NCBI GenBank assembly: GCA_018401435.1
Contig: JAGYJW010000012.1
Coordinates: 62,001 to 126,000, forward strand
Length of the DNA stretch: 64,000 nt
Direction: 5' to 3'
From: Deltaproteobacteria bacterium
GTDB taxonomy: Bacteria > Myxococcota_A > UBA796 > UBA2385
The position numbers and the translations under genes are program-made. The notes below the pieces were generated by a model. The model ran no database searches, was not told where the DNA came from, and saw nothing but the letters and a program-made list of their open reading frames with translations. Positions within the stretch are counted from its first letter, which is position 1. Every line of letters starts with the position of its first letter. Below, one piece after another: positions 55,755 to 63,825 of the stretch.

Positions 55755-56480
55755 TTGGCCAGCCACGACATCTACCCCTCGCTCACCGGCGCCATGGCCT
55801 CCTGGCGCGAGGTCGAGGTGGTGGCGCAGAATATCTCCAATGCCAACAGCACCGGCTTCAAGGAACACCTCGTGTCCTTCGAGCTGCAGGACCGCGGCGA
55901 TCTCCCGCTGGCGTCCAGCTATGTGCAGATCAACGGTGAAGGCGCCGACCTCACCGACGGCCCCATCCTCCAGACCGGCGTCTCCACCCATGTCGCGCTG
56001 CAAGGCTCGGGCTTCATGATGGCCCAGGCCGAAGACGGCGAGACCCTGCTGGTGCGGTCGGGCGAGCTCCGCCTGGACAACCAGGGCTTCCTGGTGACCA
56101 ACCGCGGCGAGCCCATCGTCGGCGTGGACGGTCTCATCCAGGTCCCCCTCGACGAACAGATCGACATCGCCCAGGACGGCACGGTCACCAGCCGCCGCGG
56201 CACCGGCCAGGAGGTCGACACCACCTATCTGGGGCAGATCAGCCTGGTGACGGCGGCCGAGGTCGAATCGCTGGGGGGCACGCGCTACCGTGCCCAGGGC
56301 GAGATCCAGCCCGCCACCGACACCCGCATGATCCAGGGTGCGCTGGAAGGCTCCAATGTCGATGCCATCGGCGGCATGATCCAGCTCATCGAGGCCAGCC
56401 GCCATTTCGAGATCTACCAGCGGGCCATGCGGACCTCTGACGAGCTCGACGAGAGAATCCAGAACACCGTGCGAGGCTGA
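55755..56480 (+). CDS. flgF: Flagellar proximal rod protein FlgF
   Basis: A 241-residue rod protein. The N-terminal rod/hook helix is present (ASWREVEVVAQNISNANSTGFK). So is the C-terminal one (SNVDAIGGMIQLIEASRHFEIYQRAM), with the beta domain GVSTHVALQGSGFMM between. TTG at 55755 is supported by AAGGAG at 55743-55748. It is followed by flgG after 2 bp, the normal order, and is distinguished from FlgG by its shorter length and weaker N-terminal motif. Confidence 0.9.
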   Translation: MASHDIYPSLTGAMASWREVEVVAQNISNANSTGFKEHLVSFELQDRGDLPLASSYVQINGEGADLTDGPILQTGVSTHVALQGSGFMMAQAEDGETLLVRSGELRLDNQGFLVTNRGEPIVGVDGLIQVPLDEQIDIAQDGTVTSRRGTGQEVDTTYLGQISLVTAAEVESLGGTRYRAQGEIQPATDTRMIQGALEGSNVDAIGGMIQLIEASRHFEIYQRAMRTSDELDERIQNTVRG

Positions 56481-56482
56481 TC

Positions 56483-57259
56483 ATGCGCTCCCTCTACACC
56501 GCCGCGACGGGCATGAACGCCCAGCAGGTGCGGATCGACAACATCGCCAACAACCTGTCCAACGTCTCGACGACGGGCTTCAAGAAGGCGCGCGAGTCCT
56601 TCGAGGACCTGATCTACCAGGACATGCCGGTGGGCTCGAACTCGCTGCAGAACCAGCGCCCCACCTCCCTTCAGGTGGGCACCGGCACGCGGCTGGTGGC
56701 CATGAACCGCGACTTCTCCACCGGCGACCTCACCTACTCGGGCAACGAGCTGGATGTGGCCATCGGCGGGCGCGGCTTCTTCCTGGTCCAGGACGCCAAT
56801 GGCATGGAGCGCTACACCCGCGACGGGCGCTTCCACCTCGACGCCAACGGCCAGCTGGTCACCGGTGCGGGGCTCAGCCTGGTCCCGCAGATCAATGTGC
56901 CCGACGACGCCGAACTGGTGCTCATCGCCCAGGACGGCACCGTGCAGGTGCAGTTCCAGAACGAGACCGACCTCGCAACCCTGGGACAGCTCCAGATGGC
57001 GGAGTTCGTCAACCCCAACGGCCTGCGCAGCATCGGCGGCAACCTCTTTGTCGCCACCCCCGAGAGCGGGCAGCCCCTGCTCATGGATCCGGGTGATGGC
57101 TTCGTGAACCTGCAGCAGGGCTTCGTCGAGTCCAGCAACGTGGACGTCGCCGAAGAGCTGATCAACATGATCGTGGCCCAGCGCTCCTTCGAGCTCACCA
57201 GCAAGGTGGTCGAGACCTCCGACCAGATGCTGCAGACGGTCACCAACCTCAAGCGCTGA
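56483..57259 (+). CDS. flgG: Flagellar distal rod protein FlgG
   Basis: A 258-residue protein that builds the distal rod. The start MRSLYTAATGMNAQQVRIDN and NIANNLSNVSTTGFKKARE are near-identical to FlgG of other bacteria. The end ESSNVDVAEELINMIVAQRS and ELTSKVVETSDQMLQT match the C-terminal core. Length is typical (about 260). Confidence 0.96.
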   Translation: MRSLYTAATGMNAQQVRIDNIANNLSNVSTTGFKKARESFEDLIYQDMPVGSNSLQNQRPTSLQVGTGTRLVAMNRDFSTGDLTYSGNELDVAIGGRGFFLVQDANGMERYTRDGRFHLDANGQLVTGAGLSLVPQINVPDDAELVLIAQDGTVQVQFQNETDLATLGQLQMAEFVNPNGLRSIGGNLFVATPESGQPLLMDPGDGFVNLQQGFVESSNVDVAEELINMIVAQRSFELTSKVVETSDQMLQTVTNLKR

Positions 57260-57277
57260 AAGGCCCGGAGCCCGCCC

Positions 57278-57967
57278 CTGATCAGTCTTCTTGCCAGCCT
57301 GCCCCTCCTGCCTGTCGCCGTCGCCGACCTGGGTCCGGCCTCGGTCGAGGCGGCCGTGCGCGCCCATGTGGGCGAGCGCCTGGGCGTTGCGGCCAGCGAT
57401 GTGGACATCCTTCATTTGGGCCTGGGCCGGCCGCTGCACTGTCCGGCCGATGCCAGCCTGCGGGTTGAGAGTCTGCCCGCAGAGCGCTTTCTGGGCCGGG
57501 CGGACCTGCGGGTGATGGCCAGCGCCGGGGGCCAGCCCTGTGACGACCTCCGCCTCAGCATCCGGCTGGATGTGTGGGAGGAGGCCCCGGTGGCCGTGCG
57601 GGCCGCCGATGCCGGCGAGCGGGTGGAGCTCGGGCGGGGCCGGGTGCGCCGCACCGACGTGTCGGGAGTGCCGGTCGACCCCGACCAGGGGCCTTATGAA
57701 GCCCGCGTCCCGCTGGCGCCCGGCGACGCGGTGACCCTTCAGCGGGTGCGCCGAATGCCCGATGGTCGCTCCGGTGGCGTCGTGACGGTGCTGGCCGAGC
57801 GGGGGCCGGTGCGCCTGGAGGCCCGAGGGCGGCTGATGGCGGATGCCTCCCAGGGCGATACGGTTCAGGTGCTCAATACCGCCACGGGCGTCGTCCTCCG
57901 TGGCACGCTGGTCCAGCCCGGGCTCGTCCGGGTGGGTGCTGGCTTCAGCGGGGGAGACGCGCCATGA
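57278..57967 (+). CDS. flgA: P-ring assembly chaperone FlgA, likely CTG start
   Basis: A 229-residue periplasmic protein that helps FlgI form the P ring. The frame is open from the flgG stop and contains no ATG, GTG or TTG until 57356, which would remove the signal peptide. CTG at 57278, with GGAG at 57267-57270, gives ISLLASLPLLPVAVADLG, a good signal peptide, so an unusual start codon is proposed. The C-terminal SAF-type domain has VTVLAERGPVRLEARGRLM and SQGDTVQVLNTATGVVLRGTL. It lies between flgG and flgH and overlaps flgH by four bases (ATGA). Confidence 0.8.
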   Translation: MISLLASLPLLPVAVADLGPASVEAAVRAHVGERLGVAASDVDILHLGLGRPLHCPADASLRVESLPAERFLGRADLRVMASAGGQPCDDLRLSIRLDVWEEAPVAVRAADAGERVELGRGRVRRTDVSGVPVDPDQGPYEARVPLAPGDAVTLQRVRRMPDGRSGGVVTVLAERGPVRLEARGRLMADASQGDTVQVLNTATGVVLRGTLVQPGLVRVGAGFSGGDAP

Positions 57968-58656
57968 GACCTGTTCCGGCCACGGCTTGCACGATCTTGT
58001 CGGCACTCTGGTGCGCCAGCGCCGCTGCGATGGATGCGCCTCAGCCTCCAGACTACCTCGTGCAAGGCAGCCTCCCGCCCACGCCGGCCGCAGCACCCGG
58101 CAGCCTCTGGAACGAGGCCAAGCTGCGCGTGATCATCGGCATGGACGGCAACGCGCGGCGGGTGGGCGACCTCATCACCGTCAACATCTCCGAACAGACC
58201 CGCACCGAATTGCAGGCCGACACCTCCACCAGCCGCGACAGCTCCGTCGCCGGTGGCATCGGCAGCTTCTTCGGGCTGGTCAACAGCATCACCGCTGCCA
58301 ACCCCAACCTCGGCGGCCAGATCGGCCTCGAAGTCAGCGGCAGCGCCAACTATGCCGGCGACGGCAAGACCAGCCGCGAGGGCCTGCTCACCGGGCAGCT
58401 CACCTGTCGGGTGATGCAGGTGCAGCCCAATGGCAACCTCGTCATCTGGGGCACCAAGGAGATCGAGGTCAACCGGGAGACCCAGTTCCTGGTGATGACA
58501 GGAATGGTGCGGCCGCGGGATATCCAGGCCGACAACACCGTCCTGAGCCACCTCGTCGCCGAGGCCCGCATCGTCTTTGACGGTGAGGGCGTGGTGGGGG
58601 ACAAGCAGGGGCCGGGCCTCGGCCACCGGGTCATGGACCATGTCTGGCCCTTCTGA
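57964..58656 (+). CDS. flgH: Flagellar L-ring protein FlgH
   Basis: A 230-residue protein of the outer-membrane L ring. Conserved parts are GSLWNEA, RRVGDLITVNISEQT, EVSGSANYAGDGKTSREGLL and LVIWGTKEIEVNRETQFL, ending with DIQADNTVLSHLVAEARI. FlgH is normally a lipoprotein, but here the region around the only Cys reads SALWCAS with Trp just before it, a poor lipobox. It may be cut by ordinary signal peptidase after SAAA instead. Overlaps flgA by four bases. Confidence 0.93.
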   Translation: MRPVPATACTILSALWCASAAAMDAPQPPDYLVQGSLPPTPAAAPGSLWNEAKLRVIIGMDGNARRVGDLITVNISEQTRTELQADTSTSRDSSVAGGIGSFFGLVNSITAANPNLGGQIGLEVSGSANYAGDGKTSREGLLTGQLTCRVMQVQPNGNLVIWGTKEIEVNRETQFLVMTGMVRPRDIQADNTVLSHLVAEARIVFDGEGVVGDKQGPGLGHRVMDHVWPF

Positions 58657-58665
58657 GGAGCGCGG

Positions 58666-59766
58666 TTGACCATGTTTCGATTCCTGCTGGCCATGCTCTT
58701 CGTCCTCGTGGCTGCGCCACGGGCCGAGGCCGCCCGCATCAAGGACGTCGCCAGCCTGCTGGGCGTTCGCACCAACTCCCTCTTTGGCTACGGGCTGGTC
58801 ACCGGCCTCAACCGTTCCGGCGACAGCCTGCGCAACGAGGCCGCCATTCGCGCCCTCGCCAACCGGCTCCAGGGCCTGGGCTTCACCGTCAGCACCGACG
58901 AGATCCTCGCGCGCAACGTCGCTGTGGTCATGGTCACCGCCGAGATGCCCTCCTATTCCCGGCCGGGCTTGCGGCTGGACGTGGTGGTCAGCTCCAGCGG
59001 TGACGCCATGAACCTGCAGGGCGGCGTCCTGCAATTGACCCCGCTCTATGCCCCCAATGGTGAGGTCTTCGCGACGGCGCAAGGCCCGCTCACCCTGGGT
59101 GGCTTTCAGGCCTTCCAGGCGGGCACCAGCATCCAGCGCAACCACCCCACCACCGGCCGGGTGTCCCAGGGGGCGGTGGTCGAACGCGAAAACCCCAACC
59201 GCATCGACCTCTCCACCCTCGAAAAGCTGGAGTGGGTCGTCCACGACCCCGACTTCACCACCGCCACCCGCATGGCCGACGCCATCAACGCCCTCTTCGA
59301 GAGCGAGGTCGCGCGGCCGGAGGACTCCGGCATGGTGAACGTGATGGTGCCGGATCGCTACAAGGACCGCGTGGTCGAGCTGGTGGCCGAGATCGAGCGC
59401 ATCGAGATCGAGGTGGACCAGGTGGCCCGGGTGGTGGTCAATGAACGCACCGGCACCGTCGTCATGGGCGCCAATGTGCACATCTCTCCGGTCGCGGTCG
59501 CCCACGGGGGCCTCACCATCGAGGTGCAGTCCCTCAACAGCGTCAGCCAGCCCGGCGTGCTGGCGGGTGGCGTCACCACACCGGTCCAGAATGCCGCGGT
59601 GACCGTGGACGAAGAGAAGGGTCAGCTCACCATGATCGGCGGCGCCACCGTGGGCGAGCTGGTCGCCGCCCTCAATGACATTGGCGTCAAGCCGCGCGAT
59701 CTCATCCAGATCCTCCAAGGCATCCACGGCGCTGGCGCCCTGCATGCCGACATCGTGGTCCAGTGA
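58666..59766 (+). CDS. flgI: Flagellar P-ring protein FlgI
   Basis: A 366-residue periplasmic ring protein. Signal peptide FRFLLAMLFVLVAAPRAEAA, then RIKDVASLLGVRTNSLFGYGLVTGLNRSGD, AEMPSYSRPGLRLDVVVSSSGDA and NERTGTVVMGANVHISPVAV, all standard FlgI segments. TTG at 58666 fits the GAGGAG at 58655-58660 better than the ATG at 58672. Confidence 0.95.
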   Translation: MTMFRFLLAMLFVLVAAPRAEAARIKDVASLLGVRTNSLFGYGLVTGLNRSGDSLRNEAAIRALANRLQGLGFTVSTDEILARNVAVVMVTAEMPSYSRPGLRLDVVVSSSGDAMNLQGGVLQLTPLYAPNGEVFATAQGPLTLGGFQAFQAGTSIQRNHPTTGRVSQGAVVERENPNRIDLSTLEKLEWVVHDPDFTTATRMADAINALFESEVARPEDSGMVNVMVPDRYKDRVVELVAEIERIEIEVDQVARVVVNERTGTVVMGANVHISPVAVAHGGLTIEVQSLNSVSQPGVLAGGVTTPVQNAAVTVDEEKGQLTMIGGATVGELVAALNDIGVKPRDLIQILQGIHGAGALHADIVVQ

Positions 59767-59773
59767 GCCCCGC

Positions 59774-60532
59774 ATGAGCATCGACCCCACCGCGCCTTCC
59801 GCCCTCCTCAACTTGCAGGCCAGCGCGGGCACGCGGAGCGCCCTCGAGAGCGACCCCGCCTCGGTGCGCCGCATGGAGACCGCCCGCGCCGCCGAGGCCT
59901 TCGAGGGCTACCTCGCCCAGATCATGGTCCGGGAGATGCGCAAGACCATCCCCGAAGGCGGCCTGATGGGCAGCCATGCCCTCGACGTCTTCATGGATGT
60001 CCTCGACCAGGAGATATCGGAGCGCATCGCGGATTCGGGTGGTTTTGGCATGCAGCAGGCCCTGATGGGCGCCATGGATCCCCAGGCAAGCGTCGGGGGA
60101 GGGCAGGGGATGCTGCAGGGGCCCGAGGGCCATGGCCGCCGGTGGAGCGCCCAGCACCCCGTCGATGGCGTCGTCACCTCGCGCTTCGGGCGCAGGGCCG
60201 ACCCTTTCCAAGACCGCGACGCCCACCACGCGGGCATGGACATCGCCGCCGCCAAGGGCAGCCCGATCCGGGCCGTGCGGGATGGCGAGGTGGTCTTTGC
60301 CGGCGAACGCTCCGGCTACGGGCGCGTGGCCATCGTGGACCACGGCGACGGGCTCCAGACCCTCTACGCCCACTGCGACCGTCTGTCCGTGCGGCAGGGG
60401 CAGCGCGTGGGGGCGGGCCAGCCCATCGCCACGGTCGGCGAGACCGGGCGCGCGACCGGGCCCCACCTGCACTTCGAGGTGCGCGTCGATGGCCGGGCGG
60501 TCAACCCCGAAGGCGCCCTTCGCTGGCGCTGA
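59774..60532 (+). CDS. flgJ: FlgJ rod-cap domain fused to an M23 peptidoglycan endopeptidase
   Basis: A 252-residue protein. The N-terminal about 95 residues are the FlgJ rod-binding domain: AAEAFEGYLAQIMVREMRKT, GSHALDVFMDVLDQEISERIA and FGMQQALMG. Instead of the glucosaminidase (GH73) found in the classical FlgJ, the rest is an M23/LytM zinc endopeptidase: SRFGRRADPF, HHAGMDIAAAKG and GPHLHFEVRVDGRAVNP, with the metal His and Asp residues in place. It presumably opens the cell wall by cutting peptide crosslinks so that the rod can pass. No signal peptide is seen, in line with export through the flagellar apparatus. Confidence 0.88.
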   Translation: MSIDPTAPSALLNLQASAGTRSALESDPASVRRMETARAAEAFEGYLAQIMVREMRKTIPEGGLMGSHALDVFMDVLDQEISERIADSGGFGMQQALMGAMDPQASVGGGQGMLQGPEGHGRRWSAQHPVDGVVTSRFGRRADPFQDRDAHHAGMDIAAAKGSPIRAVRDGEVVFAGERSGYGRVAIVDHGDGLQTLYAHCDRLSVRQGQRVGAGQPIATVGETGRATGPHLHFEVRVDGRAVNPEGALRWR

Positions 60533-60609
60533 CGCCGGCCTGATCAATCCTTCAATTTCTCATTCCAAAGGTTCCACAAGCACTCTCAGGCTTTCTTGAG
60601 GCATGGCTC

Positions 60610-60628
60610 CTAAACAAGCTGGCCGATC
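60610..60628 (+). promoter_or_regulatory. Candidate FliA promoter upstream of flgM
   Basis: CTAAAC, 7 bases, then CCGATC, 27 bp before the flgM start. The two boxes resemble the TAAA and GCCGATAA elements of sigma-28 promoters but are closer together than the usual 15-base spacing. A matching arrangement lies before the flagellin gene. Confidence 0.35.
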
Positions 60629-60654
60629 GTCCGACGAGTAGGAGTGGAGGGCAC

Positions 60655-60939
60655 ATGAAGATCCTCGGAACACCATCGCCGCTGCGAACGGACAAGCTCC
60701 GTCGCGCCGAACAGGATCGTCGGGATGACCCGGGGCCCGGTCGCGCCTCCTCTGAGGGCGAGACCGTCGTGCTGTCAGAGACCGCCCGCTTCATCCGGGA
60801 TCTCAAAGAGACGGCTGCTGGAATGTCGATGACGAGAAGGGCTGAGATCGAGCGGGCGCGCCAGGACATCCAGTCCGGCCTGCTCGACACCGACGCCGAA
60901 ATCGCCGCCGCTGCAGACGGCTTCTTGGCCGGCCTTTAG
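60655..60939 (+). CDS. flgM: Anti-sigma-28 factor FlgM
   Basis: A 94-residue protein. The C-terminal half carries the FlgM signature (LKETAAGMSMTRRAEIERARQ, then IQSGLLDTDAEIAAAADG), where it binds FliA. The N-terminus is polar and probably disordered, as needed for export. GGAGG at 60646-60650 is a good ribosome-binding site. It would hold FliA inactive until the hook-basal body is complete. Confidence 0.85.
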   Translation: MKILGTPSPLRTDKLRRAEQDRRDDPGPGRASSEGETVVLSETARFIRDLKETAAGMSMTRRAEIERARQDIQSGLLDTDAEIAAAADGFLAGL

Positions 60940-60979
60940 GGTCGGCCCGGTCCCCATCGCCGCTCCTCAAGGAGCACCC

Positions 60980-61312
60980 ATGTACCGACCCCTTGTGGAC
61001 CTCCTGGAGGACTCGATCGCCTGCGCCGAGGTGCAGCTGGACGCGGCACGCAGCCTGGACACCGAGCGGCTCTCCCAAGCCACTGCCCGCCGCCAAGATC
61101 TGCTCTTCGAGATGGAGGCCGAGGGTGCGCCGAGGCTCCTTGCAGAGATGGACGACGAGGCCCAGGCGCTGGCCTTTGAACTTCGTGCCCTGGACGCCAG
61201 ATTGGAGCGCATTCTCCATTCGGGAATCCGCGTCTTCCAGGGACTGAACACCGGCGGCGATGCCCCACCGGTCTATTCTTCGAATGGCCGCATCCGAGGC
61301 GGCCGGACATGA
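60980..61312 (+). CDS. flgN: FlgN-like export chaperone
   Basis: A 110-residue, mostly helical protein: LVDLLEDSIACAEVQLDAARS, TARRQDLLFEMEAEGA and LAFELRALDARLERILHSG. Size, helical character and position between flgM and flgK fit FlgN, the chaperone of the hook-junction proteins FlgK and FlgL. The call rests more on context than on sequence identity. The flgK start lies 10 bp downstream. Confidence 0.75.
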   Translation: MYRPLVDLLEDSIACAEVQLDAARSLDTERLSQATARRQDLLFEMEAEGAPRLLAEMDDEAQALAFELRALDARLERILHSGIRVFQGLNTGGDAPPVYSSNGRIRGGRT

Positions 61313-61322
61313 AAAGGCGGCC

Positions 61323-62714
61323 ATGAGCAACCTCCTCAGCACCATCAACGTGGGATCGACCGGACTTCGGGTCGCCTCCTCGGGGATCAACGTCACCAGC
61401 CACAACGTCGCGAATGCGACGACCGAGGGCTACTCCCGGCGTTCGGCGGTCACTTCCACCCGCGACCCCCTCCTGCGCCAGGGGCACCTTTATGGCCAAG
61501 GCGCCCGGGTCGGTCTGCTGTCCCGCAGCGCAGACCGCCTGGTGGACGATCAGATGGTCACGGTCATCGGGCAGCAGTCCCGCAGCGCGACGGCCGCCCG
61601 CACGGTTGGCGCCCTCGAGACCTACTTCGACGAGGACATGGTGCAGGGGCCCGCCACCCAGCTTCGGGCCTTCTACGACAGCATGATGGAGCTCAAGGCC
61701 GACCCCTCCGATCCCTCGCTTCGGCAGCAGGTGGTCTCGACCGCCTCTCGCTTCACCCAGAGCCTCAACCAGACCGCCACCGCCATCACCCGCTCCCAGG
61801 ACCTCATCCAGGACGAGATGGAGGACTCCATCGAGGGCGTGAACGAGAAGCTCAGCCAGATCGCGCAGCTCAACGAGCGCATCGCCATCGGCGGCGGATC
61901 GGTCGCTGCCGGTGACTACGCCGACCAACGCGACGAGCTCATCCGCGAAGTGGCCGAAGAGATCGGCGCAACCGTTCACTTCACCCCCCAGGGGCAGGCC
62001 ACGGTCTTCATCGGCGGCCACGCGGCCGTCAGCGGCAGCGCAGCCCGCACCCTCTCCGTCACCACCAATGTGACGACCGGCGCGCCCCAGGTCAACCTCT
62101 CGGCTGGCTCAGTGGCCGTCGTGGACGTCACCAGCGACCTGGGTGGCAGCTTCGGCGGCCTGTCGGACTCCTGGGTGGCCGCCGATGGCTACCTCAGCGA
62201 CCTCGACACCTTCGTCTCAGAGCTGGCGAACCCCTTCAACGCCCAGCACCAGGCCGGCTTTGACGGCAATGCCGCGGCGGGAGGCGACTTCTTCACCTTC
62301 ACCGTGGGGGCCGAAGCCAGCACGATCGCGGTGGACGCCAGCGTGGCCGCTGACGTCAGCCTCTTCGCTGCGGCCCAGCTCGGTCTGGGCAACGCCGGCG
62401 ACGACGGCAACCTCGACTTGCTGCTCGACCTGGAGAGCACCCTCAGCCACCAGGGCGGAACGCTGACGGGCGCTGACGCATTGTCCGCTATCTACCGACA
62501 GATCAGCCAGGACGTGTCCTCCTTCGACTTCGACAACCAGATGCGACAGGGGGAGCTGGCCGACATGAACGAGCTCCGCCAGTCCATCTCCGGGGTCGAC
62601 CTCGACGAAGAGGCGGCGAACCTGATGGCCTGGCAAGCTGCCTATGAGGCCAGCGCGCGGGTCATCACGACCACCAACCAGCTGCTCGACACCCTGATGG
62701 CGATGGGGACCTGA
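61323..62714 (+). CDS. flgK: Hook-filament junction protein FlgK (HAP1)
   Basis: A 463-residue protein. The N-terminal coiled-coil segment LRVASSGINVTSHNVANATTEGYSRR and the C-terminal LDEEAANLMAWQAAYEASARVITTTNQLLDTL are the terminal HAP1 signatures that build the junction. The middle is variable. The ATG at 61323 begins SNLLSTINVG. The stop overlaps the flgL start by one base (TGATG). Confidence 0.93.
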   Translation: MSNLLSTINVGSTGLRVASSGINVTSHNVANATTEGYSRRSAVTSTRDPLLRQGHLYGQGARVGLLSRSADRLVDDQMVTVIGQQSRSATAARTVGALETYFDEDMVQGPATQLRAFYDSMMELKADPSDPSLRQQVVSTASRFTQSLNQTATAITRSQDLIQDEMEDSIEGVNEKLSQIAQLNERIAIGGGSVAAGDYADQRDELIREVAEEIGATVHFTPQGQATVFIGGHAAVSGSAARTLSVTTNVTTGAPQVNLSAGSVAVVDVTSDLGGSFGGLSDSWVAADGYLSDLDTFVSELANPFNAQHQAGFDGNAAAGGDFFTFTVGAEASTIAVDASVAADVSLFAAAQLGLGNAGDDGNLDLLLDLESTLSHQGGTLTGADALSAIYRQISQDVSSFDFDNQMRQGELADMNELRQSISGVDLDEEAANLMAWQAAYEASARVITTTNQLLDTLMAMGT

Positions 62715-63607
62715 TGACGGTCATTCGCACGACCTACCACGGCCGCCTCGCGCAGCTTCGGAACAACAACACCCGCCTTGCCGGCCAGCTTGCCGAGGCC
62801 CAGGCCCAGGCCACCACCGGGCTGCGGGTCAGCCGGCCTTCCGACGATCCGGGCCTGGTCACGCGCCTGGCCCGGCTGCGCGAACAGCAGGACAACCAGC
62901 AGGTCTACGCCGACAATTCGGAGTGGGCCTCCTCGGTGCTCAGCCGCGCCGATGGCGCGCTCTCGGGTCTGGCCGACGTCCTGACCCGGGCGAGAGAGCT
63001 TGCGGTGCAGCTCTCCTCCGAGAGCTACTCCGACGCCGAGCGTCAGACCGCAGCAATCGAGGCCCAGGGCATCTTCGATCGCGCGCTGGAATATGCCAAC
63101 GCGCAGTTCGGGGGGCGCTACATCTTCGCGGGGGATGACTACGGCGATCCGCCCTACGACGCGACGGGCGCCTATACCGGCGCCGCCGCGGTATTGGGCT
63201 CTCCCGACGTGCCAGTGGCCGACGGGCTCAACGTTCAGATCGGCTTCTCGGGATCCGACCTGCTGGGGACCGGGCCGGGGGATGTCGTCGCCGCCTTCGC
63301 CAACCTGGTCACCAACTTGACGACGGGTACCCCCGCTGCCGTGCAGTCCTCCTTGGACGACATCGAGGCCGGCCTGGCCCAGCTCTCCCAGGCCCGCACC
63401 ATCGTCGGCAACGAGCAGCTGGTCGCAGAAGACGCCTACGACCTCACCATCGCCCTCGACATCGAGCTCAGCGACCAGATCTCCAACGACACCGAGGTGG
63501 ACGCGGCCGAGAGCTACGCCCGCCTCTTCGAGGTCCAGTCGGCCTTCGAGGCCGCCTTGCAGGTCACCGCCAGCGCCCGCACCAACCTGCTCTTCGCCCG
63601 GATCTGA
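62714..63607 (+). CDS. flgL: Hook-filament junction protein FlgL (HAP3)
   Basis: A 297-residue protein with flagellin-like ends: ARLAEAQ-type helices near GLRVSRPSDDPGLVTRLARLRE at the N-terminus and ESYARLFEVQSAFEAALQVTASARTNLLF at the C-terminus, with GGRYIFAGDDYGDPP in the variable middle. It follows flgK, the usual order, and precedes the flagellin gene. Confidence 0.93.
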   Translation: MTVIRTTYHGRLAQLRNNNTRLAGQLAEAQAQATTGLRVSRPSDDPGLVTRLARLREQQDNQQVYADNSEWASSVLSRADGALSGLADVLTRARELAVQLSSESYSDAERQTAAIEAQGIFDRALEYANAQFGGRYIFAGDDYGDPPYDATGAYTGAAAVLGSPDVPVADGLNVQIGFSGSDLLGTGPGDVVAAFANLVTNLTTGTPAAVQSSLDDIEAGLAQLSQARTIVGNEQLVAEDAYDLTIALDIELSDQISNDTEVDAAESYARLFEVQSAFEAALQVTASARTNLLFARI

Positions 63608-63647
63608 TTCGGCCCGGCGCCCGCTTCGACTTCGCATCTTGCTTCTC

Positions 63648-63681
63648 CGCGCCCGAGCAGCCCAACGGCGGCCCGGGCGCG
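63648..63681 (+). terminator. Possible hairpin after flgL
   Basis: CGCGCCCG and CGGGCGCG form an 8-bp stem with an 18-base loop in the 218-bp gap between flgL and the flagellin gene. The large loop and lack of a T run make it only a weak candidate. Confidence 0.3.
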
Positions 63682-63728
63682 CTGCCGTCTGGGGCGTGGG
63701 GGGATGTCACCGAAAGGTGACTGTGGAA

Positions 63729-63748
63729 CTAAACCCGAGCCCCCGATC
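63729..63748 (+). promoter_or_regulatory. Candidate FliA promoter upstream of the flagellin gene
   Basis: CTAAAC, 8 bases, then CCGATC, 78 bp before the flagellin start. The order and both boxes match the site before flgM (spacing 7 there). Confidence 0.4.
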
Positions 63749-63825
63749 AACCGAGGAGTGAAGGCGAGCCCGCCTCACTCTCTGTGCGGGCGGCTCAACC
63801 CACAAAGCAACACGGGGTAGTCACC

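Noticed and set aside
60540..60600. Small hairpin (CTCAGG with CTTGAG) as a terminator after flgJ
   Set aside because: The stem is only 6 bp with one G-T pair and no T run; it is not convincing.
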